NCBI RefSeq assembly: GCF_005048205.1
Contig: NZ_SUMF01000002.1
Coordinates: forward strand, 124,001 to 188,000
Source of the DNA: Chitiniphilus eburneus
Lineage (GTDB): Bacteria; Pseudomonadota; Gammaproteobacteria; Burkholderiales; Chitinibacteraceae
Direction of reading: 5' to 3'
DNA length: 64,000 nucleotides
Position numbers and translations under genes: made by a program. Shown piece after piece: positions 26,921-35,980 of this stretch; the first letter of the stretch is position 1; each line of letters starts with the position of its first letter. The notes beneath the pieces were generated by a model that was not told where the DNA came from, made no database searches, and saw nothing but the letters and a program-made list of their open reading frames with translations.

Positions 26921-28099
26921 TCACGGCGTGGTGGCCCGGTGCAGGACGATCGCCATCGCCAACCCCGCCGCAGCGGCAAGGGAGCCCACCAGGAACACGT
27001 CGGCGTAACCGGTACGGTCGGCCAGAAAACCCGCCAATGGCCCGGTCAGACCGTAGGCGATATCCTGGAAAGCCGAGAATCCACCCAGTGCCGTGCCGCG
27101 CAAATGGGGTGCAACACGGTGGACTACCTCGCGACCTATCGCGGGGAAGATCATCGAGCAGCCGACACCGGTGAGGAACGCGCCGGCAAGGGCCAGGGCC
27201 GGGCTGGTCGCCCCCCAGATCAGCGCCTGCCCCACGATCTCGACCGCCAGCGACCCGATGGCCACAGGCAAGCCACCGATACGGTCCGGCAATCGGCCGC
27301 AAAGCGCGCGAACCAACACGAATCCACCACCGAAGGCCGTCAGGCCCAAGCCGGCATGGGGCCAGCCCTGAGCCCGGAAATGCAGGACAAAGAACGCGCT
27401 GATTGCCGCAAAGCCGATGCCTTGCAGGCAGATGATGCTCCCGTACGCCCAGATGCGGCCCAGCACGATACGGAACGGCGGGCGTTCGGCGCCAGGGTGG
27501 GCGGCCACGCCCGGCAGGCGGCGGATCGCCACCAGCCCGATGCCGGGTAGCAGCGCACTGACCGCCATCGTGCCGGCGAAACCCAGCCACTCGAACAAGG
27601 CAAGGCCGATGGGACCGCCCACGGCGAGCGCGCCATAGACAGCGGCGCCGATCAGGGCCAGCGCACTGCCCGAACGGGCGGGGCCGACCAGGCCGATACC
27701 CCAGGCAATCACGCCGATGACGACCAGGCTCTCGCCCAGCCCAAGCAACAGCCGCCCGGCCAGCAGGATGAGGAAAGCGACCCAGGGCGATGCGAATGGC
27801 AGGCCCGCGACCAGCGCAACCAACGCACCCGCCACGTAGCAGGCGAGGCCACGTCCTGTCGCCACCTTCGCCCCAAGACGATCCGACAGGCTGCCGGCAT
27901 GCCCCCGGCTGACGATGGTGGCGAAAAAGACGATGCCGACACCCAGCCCGGCCCAGACGTTGCCAAGGCCGAGCTGGCCGGTGATGTAGACCGGCACCAC
28001 CGGCAGGGACATGCCGATGCAGAGATAGGAAATGAAGAGAATGGCAATCAGCAGCAGCAGGCGCCACTGCGTCGCATCACGGCTCAATAGGAAAGGCAT
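26921..28099 (-). CDS. MFS transporter, YhhS-like
   Basis: 392 residues, twelve predicted membrane helices. The loop 2-3 motif reads GSLSDRLGAKVATGRG and the start LLLLIAILFISYLCIGMSLPVVPVYI resembles the YhhS / arabinose-efflux-like group. It follows the methyltransferase gene in the same direction, 143 bases downstream, and may share its TetR-controlled promoter. Export of a drug or of a methylated metabolite is plausible; substrate unknown. Confidence 0.85.
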   Translation of the reverse strand: MPFLLSRDATQWRLLLLIAILFISYLCIGMSLPVVPVYITGQLGLGNVWAGLGVGIVFFATIVSRGHAGSLSDRLGAKVATGRGLACYVAGALVALVAGLPFASPWVAFLILLAGRLLLGLGESLVVIGVIAWGIGLVGPARSGSALALIGAAVYGALAVGGPIGLALFEWLGFAGTMAVSALLPGIGLVAIRRLPGVAAHPGAERPPFRIVLGRIWAYGSIICLQGIGFAAISAFFVLHFRAQGWPHAGLGLTAFGGGFVLVRALCGRLPDRIGGLPVAIGSLAVEIVGQALIWGATSPALALAGAFLTGVGCSMIFPAIGREVVHRVAPHLRGTALGGFSAFQDIAYGLTGPLAGFLADRTGYADVFLVGSLAAAAGLAMAIVLHRATTP

Positions 28100-28242
28100 G
28101 GCGATCTCCAGGCTTCACCATCGGCGCGGGCGCGCGCAGTCCGGCACGCTGATCGACAGAAGTCGCGGGGGGCGGCGATCGAGGTCAACACCGACGTGGT
28201 CCGACCGGGTGCCGGCGCGCCGCCGGCGATCGCATCCAGCGC

Positions 28243-28914
28243 TCAACCGAGCCACATCGAAAGCTCGACGTCCTCGGCAAACGGTGTAGAGAGGTAACCA
28301 CCCGCCGGCAAACGCACCCGGGCCAGATAGTCCGGGCTGTAGTCGGCGTTGTCCGCGACAACGAATGCACCTGGCTTCAGTCGGGGTTCGACCAGATCGA
28401 GGATATCGCCGTAGAGCGCTTTGGCGCCGTCGAGCACGAGTAGGTCGATGGACGCCGGCAGGTCGGTACTCAGCGTCTGCAATGCGTCGCCCTCGCGAAT
28501 TTCCACCAGATCGAGCAGGTCGCCCGCCGCGAGGTTTTCCCGCGCGCGAGCCACCTTGGAAGGCTCGAACTCACTGGTGATCAGGCGGCCATTGGCGCCG
28601 CAGTTGTCGCGGAGTGCTGCAGCGAGATGCAGGGTGGAGAGGCCAAACGATGTGCCGAACTCCACGATGGTGCGCGCGCCACTACTGCGCGCCAGCATGT
28701 AGAGCAGATTGCCGGTTTCGCGCGTGACGGCGAGCGGGCAATCCTTCAGCCGATGGTAGAGATCGCGGTACTCGACCCTGCTGCGCATCAGGCGATCCTG
28801 CTCCGCGTCGGGAAGATCGGCCACCGCGCGCGCTGTCGCCGGCGATGCGGCGTCGGCCTCGGCGAACAGGCGATCCAGCAAGGGACCAAGGGGGTTGGAA
28901 GTCAGCGTGGCCAT
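28243..28914 (-). CDS. SAM-dependent O-methyltransferase-like protein
   Basis: 223 residues. SAM-binding motif I is VEFGTSFGLSTLHLAAAL; later TSEFEPSKVARARENL and DLLVLDGAKALYGDIL fit the catechol O-methyltransferase-like family (Methyltransf_3/24). ATG at 28914 gives MATLTSNPLG; there is no clear Shine-Dalgarno sequence, so the start is moderately sure. It is divergent from the TetR gene with an 83-base gap holding a palindromic operator, so TetR most likely controls it and the MFS gene behind it. Confidence 0.82.
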   Translation of the reverse strand: MATLTSNPLGPLLDRLFAEADAASPATARAVADLPDAEQDRLMRSRVEYRDLYHRLKDCPLAVTRETGNLLYMLARSSGARTIVEFGTSFGLSTLHLAAALRDNCGANGRLITSEFEPSKVARARENLAAGDLLDLVEIREGDALQTLSTDLPASIDLLVLDGAKALYGDILDLVEPRLKPGAFVVADNADYSPDYLARVRLPAGGYLSTPFAEDVELSMWLG

Positions 28915-28957
28915 GAGTGTGCTTTTGTGCTGTGGGAAGTGCTGCCATAATACGAAT

Positions 28958-28971
28958 AAACATTCATGTTT
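28958..28971. promoter_or_regulatory. Palindromic operator for the divergent TetR regulator
   Basis: AAACATTCATGTTT is a perfect 14-bp palindrome, flanked further out by CGAAT and ATTCG arms. It lies midway between the divergent methyltransferase and TetR genes, where a TetR dimer would repress both. TAATAC just left of it may be a -10 element. Confidence 0.65.
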
Positions 28972-28997
28972 TTCCATTCGCATTGAGCACCTCATCC

Positions 28998-29630
28998 ATG
29001 CCCGAACGCCGCAGCCCGCAGATTACCTCGCGCAAGAAGCCGAAGCAGACGCGCTCCACCGACCTCGTGGCGGCCATTCTGGAAGCCGCTGTTCAGGTTT
29101 TGGCCAAAGAAGGTGCGCAGCGCTTCACCACCACGCGGGTAGCCGAGAAGGCTGGGGTCAGCGTCGGCTCGGTCTACCAGTACTTTCCCAACAAGGCCGC
29201 GATCCTGTTCCGGCTGCAAAGCGACGAGTGGCGCCAGACCACGGATCTGCTGCGCGCCATTCTCGAAGATCGGCGCAAACCACCGCTCGACCGGCTGCGC
29301 GAGCTGGTGCATGCCTTCATCCAATCGGAGTGCGACGAGGCCGGGATGCGCGTGGCGCTCAATGACGCAGCCCCGCTTTATCGGGATGCGCCCGAGGCCA
29401 GGGAGGCCAAGGCCGCCGGAGATCACGCCATGCAGGATTTCATGCGGGAAGTCCTGCCCGATGCCCCAGCGATCACGTGCGCGCTGGCTGGTGGTCTGAT
29501 CACCGCAACGCTTGGCGCGGTGGGAAAGCAGTTTTCGGAAACACCCCGGGCCGCGGCCGAGATCAACGCCTACGCCGATGCCATGGCCGACATGTTCTGC
29601 GCTTATCTTCAACGCCTGGCACAGGGTTGA
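28998..29630 (+). CDS. TetR-family transcriptional regulator
   Basis: 210 residues. The N-terminal helix-turn-helix is clear: ILEAAVQVLAKEGAQRFTTTRVAEKAGVSVGSVYQYFPNKAAIL. The C-terminal ligand domain resembles TetR_C_33/AcrR-like members (VALNDAAPLYRDAPEARE). It is divergent from the methyltransferase-MFS pair and probably represses that pair and itself until a small ligand binds. ATG 28998 is chosen because it places the basic N-terminal arm and HTH at the usual distance. Confidence 0.92.
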   Translation: MPERRSPQITSRKKPKQTRSTDLVAAILEAAVQVLAKEGAQRFTTTRVAEKAGVSVGSVYQYFPNKAAILFRLQSDEWRQTTDLLRAILEDRRKPPLDRLRELVHAFIQSECDEAGMRVALNDAAPLYRDAPEAREAKAAGDHAMQDFMREVLPDAPAITCALAGGLITATLGAVGKQFSETPRAAAEINAYADAMADMFCAYLQRLAQG

Positions 29631-29701
29631 AACAGGTTGCGGGCAGCAATGGCAGTGTTCCGCCCCCGGCAACCAGCCTCGCCCCAACCCGCCGGCGACC
29701 G

Positions 29702-30487
29702 CTACCCCACCAACAGCGATTGCGCGCCGTCGATCCACACTGGTGTACCGGTAATGTGCGCCGCGCGCGGCGAAGCCAGGAACAGCGCCAGTTCCGCCAC
29801 CTGCTCCGCGCTGCCCGGCTTGCCCGCGGTCAGCGGTACCTGACCCTGCGGATACGCCACCGCCGCGCGGATCGCGCCCAGGCCGCGCTGCTCGCTGCTG
29901 GCGGCAATATCGGTATCGATACTGCCAGGGCAGATTGCATTCACACGGATACCGGCCGGTGCCAGCTCCAGCGCCAGCATCTGCACCATTGCCACCTGCG
30001 CCGCCTTGGAGCAGGCATACGCGGTGGCGCCGCTATTGCTGAACATGCGCGTACCGTTGACGGACGCCGTGACCACGATCACGCCGCCCCCGGCGCGCTT
30101 CAGGTGCGGCACGGCGTAGTGCAGGGTGAGATAGGTACCACGCAGATTGGTCGCCAGCGTCCGGTCCCATTCTTCCGGGCGTAACTGATCAATCGGGGCC
30201 CAGGTACCGTTGACCCCGGCATTGGCGAAAACGATGTCCAGCCGGCCGAATTCGCCCAGCAACCGATCCACCGCTGCGGCCATCTGTGCATCGTCGGCAA
30301 CATCGGCCATCAAGGGCAGCCCATGGCCACCGGCGCGAGCGATATCCGCCACCGTGGCATTCAGCTTGTCCATGCTGCGCGCCAGTACGCCCACCGCAGC
30401 GCCTTCCCGCGCCAGCGCCAGCGCCATCGCGCGACCGATCCCCGATCCGGCGCCGGTCACCAGCGCCACCTTGCCTTGCAGTTCCAT
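29702..30487 (-). CDS. Short-chain dehydrogenase/reductase (SDR)
   Basis: 261 residues, classical SDR length. Cofactor motif TGAGSGIG near residue 13, NAG at residue 91, catalytic Ser/Tyr/Lys as TASVNG...YACSKAA, and the PG motif CPGSIDTD are all present. ATG 30487 follows GGGAGG by five bases. It is convergent with TetR and divergent from egtD; the substrate is not evident. Confidence 0.9.
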   Translation of the reverse strand: MELQGKVALVTGAGSGIGRAMALALAREGAAVGVLARSMDKLNATVADIARAGGHGLPLMADVADDAQMAAAVDRLLGEFGRLDIVFANAGVNGTWAPIDQLRPEEWDRTLATNLRGTYLTLHYAVPHLKRAGGGVIVVTASVNGTRMFSNSGATAYACSKAAQVAMVQMLALELAPAGIRVNAICPGSIDTDIAASSEQRGLGAIRAAVAYPQGQVPLTAGKPGSAEQVAELALFLASPRAAHITGTPVWIDGAQSLLVG

Positions 30488-30610
30488 GCACACCTCCCGC
30501 TTGCCTCGATTGGAAAGCGCGGGCGCAACGGCGTGAGGGGCAATGCTGCCCTTGCTTTAAGCGGGTAATGCGCTAGCGGGTGGTCGAACCAGGCAGTTTT
30601 TGCAACGCAT

Positions 30611-30627
30611 CATGTAGGAACTACATG
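30611..30627. promoter_or_regulatory. Perfect inverted repeat upstream of egtD
   Basis: CATGTAG GAA CTACATG is a 7-3-7 inverted repeat in the 242-base gap between the divergent SDR and egtD genes, about 100 bases before the egtD ATG. It looks like a dimeric repressor or activator site. No regulator is encoded beside it. Confidence 0.5.
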
Positions 30628-30729
30628 AAACAGGTTCGAACGGTCGTTATTTCCCGCCTGACGTGATACCCATATTCCGGCACGTTTTCTGCATAGAACC
30701 GCCAGTTCAAAATCCCGCAGAGGTGCCGC

Positions 30730-31767
30730 ATGAAGCCAGCCAGCCCGCTCGATGTGCGCTTGTTCGACGATGTTCCGCTCCTGGATATCCCTTTTTCGCC
30801 GCAGGTCCATATCGAAGCGCTGGAAGACCCCGACGCAAACGCAGCCAGCCTGCTGGCCGGCCTGTTGCAGCCGCAGGCGCGGATCTGTCCCAAGCACCTC
30901 TACGACGCCCAGGGCTGCGCGCTGTATGGCGCCATCTGTACGCTGGATGAGTACTACCCCACCCGTACCGAGGCCGCGATCTTTGCCCGGCATCGGCGCG
31001 ATATCGCCGCCAGGCTGCCGCGCAACTGCCAGTGGGTGGACCTGGGATGTGGCGACGGTGCCAAGGCGTTCGACTGGCTGGAGCACGTGGCAGCCACGCG
31101 CTACGTGGGTGTCGATATCGCCGAGGACTGGCTGCGTGACACGCTGGAACGGGGCGCAAAGCGGTTTCCCGATGTCGAGTTCGTCGGCATCGTCACCGAC
31201 TTCACCCGGCCACTGTCGCTCTCGCATGTGCGCGACAGTGCGCACGACTACACGCCGGTGCTGTTCTACCCCGGCTCATCCATCGGCAATTTCGAGCCCG
31301 ATGAGGCATTGGCATTGCTCAAGGCCATGCGGCAGCACCTGGGGCGCGATGGGCGGCTGCTGATCGGTGTCGATGCCCCGAAAGCGGTCGCCACACTGGA
31401 AGCCGCCTATGACGACGCGCTCGGCGTGACCGCGGCGTTCAACCGCAATGCATTGCGCGCGGTGAATCGCACGCTCGGCGCCAGTTTTGAGCCCGCCACC
31501 TTCGCTCACCGCGCGGTCTTCGACCCTGAACGCAGCCGGATCGAAATGCATCTGGTCGCGCTCCATGCGCAGACCGTGCGCCTGGGCGTCGCGCAGCGCC
31601 GTTTCGAGGCTGGCGAAACCATCGTCACCGAGCATTCCTACAAGTACACGCCCGAGCGGTTCGCCGAGCTGCTGTCGCAGGCGGGCTTTGGTCAGATCGA
31701 CCGTTTCACCGACGAACGCGGCTGGTTCAATGTGTTCCTTGCCGCCCCGGCCGGGGCGCTGGAATGA
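30730..31767 (+). CDS. egtD: L-histidine N-alpha-methyltransferase (ergothioneine synthesis)
   Basis: 345 residues, the usual EgtD length. Motifs include KHLYDAQGCALYGAICTLDEYYPTRTE at the start of the fold, SAM motif WVDLGCGDGAK, and FYPGSSIGNFEPDEAL. It trimethylates histidine to hercynine, the first step of ergothioneine synthesis. It overlaps egtB by ATGA, so the two are made together. The AGAGG site precedes ATG 30730. Confidence 0.93.
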   Translation: MKPASPLDVRLFDDVPLLDIPFSPQVHIEALEDPDANAASLLAGLLQPQARICPKHLYDAQGCALYGAICTLDEYYPTRTEAAIFARHRRDIAARLPRNCQWVDLGCGDGAKAFDWLEHVAATRYVGVDIAEDWLRDTLERGAKRFPDVEFVGIVTDFTRPLSLSHVRDSAHDYTPVLFYPGSSIGNFEPDEALALLKAMRQHLGRDGRLLIGVDAPKAVATLEAAYDDALGVTAAFNRNALRAVNRTLGASFEPATFAHRAVFDPERSRIEMHLVALHAQTVRLGVAQRRFEAGETIVTEHSYKYTPERFAELLSQAGFGQIDRFTDERGWFNVFLAAPAGALE

Positions 31768-33041
31768 GGTACGAGCGCGATCCCATCCTGGCGGCTCGGC
31801 AGGCGCAACTGCATGCCGCCCTGCGCGCCACGCGGAACCATACCGCGCGGCTGGTGGCCGGGCTGAGCGCCGAGGATTGCATGGTGCAATCGATGCCGGA
31901 TGCCAGTCCGGTGAAATGGCATCTGGCCCATACCACGTGGTTCTTCGAGACGTTCATCCTCGAACGGGTGCAACCGGACTTCGTGCCATTCGATCCCGCC
32001 TATCGCGTGTTGTTCAACTCGTATTACGTCGGTGTCGGCCAGCGCCACCCTCGCCCGGCGCGTGGCGTGCTGTCGCGCCCCGGTCTGGAGGAAATCCACG
32101 CCTATCGCACCCACGTGGAGCGGGCGCTGGATGCGCTATTGCAATACCCGCTTGCCGTCGAACTGCTGGACCTGATCGAGCTTGGCGTGCACCACGAGCA
32201 GCAGCATCAGGAGCTGATCGTCACCGATCTCAAACACCATTTCTGGAGCAACCCGCTCCATCCGGCGCATGGGCCGTTGAGCGAAGCCCTGCCCGTGGCA
32301 GAAAGCGCCACCCGTTGGCTGCCATTCAGCGGCGGCTTGGTGGAAACCGGCCGGCGCGGTGCCGGCTTTGCCTTCGACAACGAGTCGCCACGCCATGGCG
32401 TATGGCTGCAACCGTTCCAGTTGGCGGCGCGCCCGGTCAGCAATGCGGAGTACCTCGCCTTCGTCGAGGACGGCGGCTATCGTCGCCCGGAACTCTGGCT
32501 GTCGGAGGGCTGGGATACCCAGCAACGCGAGGGCTGGCGGGCGCCGCTGTACTGGCACGACGATCTGCGCGGACACTACACGCTGGGCGGCGATCGCGCG
32601 CTGGCGCCGGGCGAGCCGGTCTGTCACGTCAGTTACTACGAGGCCGACGCCTACGCCCGCTGGGCCGGCTCCCGATTGCCGCTGGAAGCGGAGTGGGAAC
32701 ACGCGGCATCGTCGGCGTGGCCATTGCGCGCAGGCGAAGGCAACTTCCTGGAAAGTGGCCGCCTGCACCCACGTGCCGCGCAGGAACAGGGATTGAGCCA
32801 GTGCTTCGGCGATGTGTGGGAATGGACGGGCAGTGCCTACCTGCCCTATCCCGGCTTCCAGCCGGCGAGTGGCGCGGTGGGCGAATACAACGGCAAGTTC
32901 ATGATCAACCAGATGGTGTTGCGCGGCGGCTCCTGCGCCACACCACGCGAGCATATCCGCCCTGCCTATCGCAATTTCTTCCCACCGGGTGCGCGCTGGC
33001 AGTTCAGCGGCATCCGTCTGGCGCGACATCTCCGCGAATGA
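31764..33041 (+). CDS. egtB: Ergothioneine sulfoxide synthase, iron-dependent
   Basis: 425 residues. The N-terminal DinB-like domain carries the iron ligands: His53/His56 in KWHLAHTTWFFE and His144/His148 in HHEQQHQEL. The C-terminal formylglycine-generating-enzyme-like domain ends with LRGGSCATPREHIRPAYRNFFPP and FSGIRLAR. It joins hercynine with a thiol donor (Cys or gamma-Glu-Cys) using oxygen. No egtA, egtC or egtE is present here, so the C-S lyase step is encoded elsewhere. Confidence 0.93.
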   Translation: MRYERDPILAARQAQLHAALRATRNHTARLVAGLSAEDCMVQSMPDASPVKWHLAHTTWFFETFILERVQPDFVPFDPAYRVLFNSYYVGVGQRHPRPARGVLSRPGLEEIHAYRTHVERALDALLQYPLAVELLDLIELGVHHEQQHQELIVTDLKHHFWSNPLHPAHGPLSEALPVAESATRWLPFSGGLVETGRRGAGFAFDNESPRHGVWLQPFQLAARPVSNAEYLAFVEDGGYRRPELWLSEGWDTQQREGWRAPLYWHDDLRGHYTLGGDRALAPGEPVCHVSYYEADAYARWAGSRLPLEAEWEHAASSAWPLRAGEGNFLESGRLHPRAAQEQGLSQCFGDVWEWTGSAYLPYPGFQPASGAVGEYNGKFMINQMVLRGGSCATPREHIRPAYRNFFPPGARWQFSGIRLARHLRE

Positions 33042-33071
33042 AGATCATGCGGCGAGACCGCCGGGGCCGCC

Positions 33072-33431
33072 TCATGCCAGGTGATATTTCATCCAGAATG
33101 CCTCCCGGCAGGCATTTTCGAATCGCTTGCGCGCGGGGCGAACAGGCAATAACGGCGATGCCATGACATCGTAGGTGATCCAGCATTCGGCACACGCCAG
33201 CTCGCTGGGCGCCAGATCCTGCTCCACCTGTTTCCGGATCGCCACGCCGTTGCTGAAGCGGTACACGGTTCGCATCTGTTGCACGGTCACCCCTTGATCC
33301 ACCCAACCGTGTTCGGTGGTCACCTGTTCAACCACCGTCACGGGGCCGGGCCGGCCATGAATGACACCGACGTAGGTTTCGAGGCGCGCCAGCACGTGGA
33401 TATCGTCAATCTCCAACCCAGCTTCGATCAC
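33072..33431 (-). CDS. Hypothetical protein coupled to hslU, 119 residues
   Basis: A soluble acidic-to-neutral protein with no recognised domain ([27 protein letters not shown], later [15 protein letters not shown] and a basic C-terminus). It starts at GTG 33431, overlapping the hslU stop (GTGA), so it is translationally coupled to hslU. It might be a chaperone-related or metabolic protein; nothing in the sequence decides. It is convergent with egtB. Confidence 0.65.
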   Translation of the reverse strand: MIEAGLEIDDIHVLARLETYVGVIHGRPGPVTVVEQVTTEHGWVDQGVTVQQMRTVYRFSNGVAIRKQVEQDLAPSELACAECWITYDVMASPLLPVRPARKRFENACREAFWMKYHLA

Positions 33432-34756
33432 AGGACGTAGCGCGCCAGGTCCTCGTCCTTGGCCACCGCGCCCAGTCGTGCTTCCACGTAGGCGGCATCC
33501 ACCCGAATCGCACCGGTACGGGCATCGAACGATACTTCTTCCAGCAGCTTTTCCATCACGGTGTGCAGGCGGCGCGCGCCGATGTTCTCGGTGCTCTCGT
33601 TCACCTGCCAGGCAATCTCGGCCAGCCGGCGAATGCCGTCGTCGGTGAAATCCAGCTCGACACCCTCGGTGGCGAGCAGCGCCTGGTATTGCTTGGTCAG
33701 GCAGGCATCGGTGCCGGTGAGGATGCGGCCGAAATCCTCGACGGTGAGCGATGCCAGTTCGACGCGGATCGGTAGCCGGCCCTGCAATTCCGGGATGAGG
33801 TCGGATGGCTTGGCCAACTGGAATGCGCCGCTGGCGATGAACAGCACGTGATCGGTCTTGATCATGCCGTATTTGGTGGTCACGGTCGTGCCTTCCACCA
33901 GCGGCAGCAGGTCGCGCTGCACGCCCTGGCGGCTGACTTCGCCAGCGGCGCCTTCCGCGCGGCTGGTCACCTTGTCGATCTCGTCGATGAAGACGATGCC
34001 GCTTTGCTCGACCGCGTGCACGGCCTCGCTGCGCAGGTCTTCATCGTTCACCAGCTTGGCCGCCTCTTCGTCGGTCAGCAGCTTGAGCGCATCGGGTACC
34101 TTCAGCTTCTGCGACTTTTTCTTGCCCGCGAACGCGCCCTTGAACATGTCCTGGATCTGGCTGGTGAAATCTTCCATGCCCGGTGGACCCATCACATCCA
34201 TCGCCGGAGGCGCGACGCTGACCTCGACTTCCACTTCCTTATCGTCCAGCCTGCCCTCGCGCAGCATTTTGCGGAATTTCTGCCGCGTTTCGCGGCCGGT
34301 TTCGGCATCGTCATCGACGCTGGCAAACGGGCTTTTCGGTGGCGGCGGCAACAGGATGTCGAGCAGGCGATCTTCCGCGGCATCCTCGGCACGGGTGCGC
34401 TGGCGGCGGATCGCCGCATCCCGCACCTGTTTGAAGGCGATCTCCGCCAGATCGCGGATGATGCTGTCCACATCCTTGCCGACATATCCGACTTCGGTGA
34501 ACTTGGTCGCCTCCACCTTGATGAAGGGCGCATCGGCCAGCCGTGCCAGCCGCCGCGCAATCTCGGTCTTGCCGACGCCGGTCGGGCCGATCATCAGGAT
34601 GTTCTTGGGCGTGATCTCGTGCCGCAACGGCTCGTCCACCTGCTGGCGACGCCAGCGGTTGCGCAATGCGATGGCCACCGCCTTCTTGGCATCGCGCTGG
34701 CCGACGATATGTTTGTCGAGTTCGTGGACGATTTCCTGCGGGGTCATCTGGCTCAT
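33428..34756 (-). CDS. hslU: ATP-dependent protease ATPase subunit HslU
   Basis: 442 residues. Walker [10 protein letters not shown] is at 57-65 and Walker B FIDEID near residue 250; the I-domain lies between, and the C-terminal tail ends EDLARYVL, the segment that inserts into HslV. HslU unfolds substrates for the HslV peptidase. Here, unlike in most genomes, no hslV gene lies upstream or downstream; the upstream neighbour is the divergent EamA transporter and the downstream one is a hypothetical protein. ATG 34756 gives the standard start [10 protein letters not shown]. Confidence 0.95.
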   Translation of the reverse strand: MSQMTPQEIVHELDKHIVGQRDAKKAVAIALRNRWRRQQVDEPLRHEITPKNILMIGPTGVGKTEIARRLARLADAPFIKVEATKFTEVGYVGKDVDSIIRDLAEIAFKQVRDAAIRRQRTRAEDAAEDRLLDILLPPPPKSPFASVDDDAETGRETRQKFRKMLREGRLDDKEVEVEVSVAPPAMDVMGPPGMEDFTSQIQDMFKGAFAGKKKSQKLKVPDALKLLTDEEAAKLVNDEDLRSEAVHAVEQSGIVFIDEIDKVTSRAEGAAGEVSRQGVQRDLLPLVEGTTVTTKYGMIKTDHVLFIASGAFQLAKPSDLIPELQGRLPIRVELASLTVEDFGRILTGTDACLTKQYQALLATEGVELDFTDDGIRRLAEIAWQVNESTENIGARRLHTVMEKLLEEVSFDARTGAIRVDAAYVEARLGAVAKDEDLARYVL

Positions 34757-34867
34757 GGCGGCGAACGGCGGCTGATTGCGAATACAGCCCAAGCTTGGGG
34801 CTGTTTGCCGATTTTAAAGCGCCGCTGTGACGTTTCAGCCGGGCGCGGGCCTGTTATCGTCACCCGG

Positions 34868-35740
34868 ATGAAAACCCTTACCCCCCGCCTGCTGCTGCCG
34901 ACCTGCCTGCTGCTGATGTACGTGGTCTGGGGGTCCACCTACCTGGCCATCCGTATCGCGGTGGCGGAACTGCCGCCGCTGATGCTGGCGGCAATGCGCT
35001 TTCTCGCCGCCGGCGGCCTGATGCTGGCTTTCCTGCGCTGGCGCGGCGTGCCGTGGCCACGCTGGGTGGAGGTACGCAACGCCGGCATCATGGGCCTATT
35101 GATGCTGGGCGTGGGCAATGGCGCGGTCTGTGTGGCCGAGGAAACCGTCCCGTCCGGCCTGGCCGCGTTGCTGGTGGCCTGCGGCCCGTTGTTCGCGATC
35201 CTGATCGCCTGGGCCTGGGGCAGCCGGCCGCGCGCCGGCGAATGGGTGGGAATCGGCCTGGGGCTGGCAGGCGTGGCCATCCTCAACTTCGATGCGCATC
35301 TGGCGGCCAGCCCCAAGGGCTTCATCCTGATCGTGATCGCCGCCGCCACCTGGGCATTCGCCTCGGTGTTGCAGGCACGGATCGCCATGCCGGCCGGACC
35401 GATGTCGGCGGCGATCCAGATGGCGGTCGGTGGCGCCGGCCTGGTGCTCGCATCCGCCGCAACGGGTGAGCGCATCCCGACCGAAGTGCACTGGCACGGC
35501 TGGGCCGCCCTGGCCTACCTGACTGTGTTCGGCTCGCTGGTGGCCTACAACGCCTACGTCTACGTGCTGCGCCATGCGCGTCCGGCACTGGCGATGAGCT
35601 ACGCCTATGTGAACCCCGCCATCGCGGTGGCACTGGGCGCGCTGCTGGCGAACGAAACGATGTCGCTGCCCATCGGCCTGGGCATGGCGGTGATCCTGAG
35701 CGGCGTAGTGCTGATCGCACTGGGTAACCAGCGCCGCTAG
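34868..35740 (+). CDS. yedA: EamA/DMT-family exporter, YedA-like
   Basis: 290 residues with ten membrane helices made of two EamA repeats. The start LLLMYVVWGSTYLAIRIAV and ALAMSYAYVNPAIAVALGALL are characteristic of YedA-type drug/metabolite exporters. ATG 34868 lies 112 bases from the divergent hslU gene. Substrates of YedA are not well defined. Confidence 0.85.
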   Translation: MKTLTPRLLLPTCLLLMYVVWGSTYLAIRIAVAELPPLMLAAMRFLAAGGLMLAFLRWRGVPWPRWVEVRNAGIMGLLMLGVGNGAVCVAEETVPSGLAALLVACGPLFAILIAWAWGSRPRAGEWVGIGLGLAGVAILNFDAHLAASPKGFILIVIAAATWAFASVLQARIAMPAGPMSAAIQMAVGGAGLVLASAATGERIPTEVHWHGWAALAYLTVFGSLVAYNAYVYVLRHARPALAMSYAYVNPAIAVALGALLANETMSLPIGLGMAVILSGVVLIALGNQRR

Positions 35741-35980
35741 CCGCAACCGGCACGGCACAGGGGCCAGGCCGCCGTTTCTGACAGCCCTTTCAAACCTGTA
35801 TGTTCTTTTGCCATATGCCATGCGTCTGTCTGACGCCCTCCGCCCAACCACCTTTTGCCGCATCGGCCCAGACGTGGCGTGCCTTGCGGTAACCCTCCAC
35901 ACAGTTTTGCCGACGTTGCGCACGCCAGCCACGGTCACCTTTCTATACTGGGCATTCAGATGCCTGGAAGGAAAAAGATC

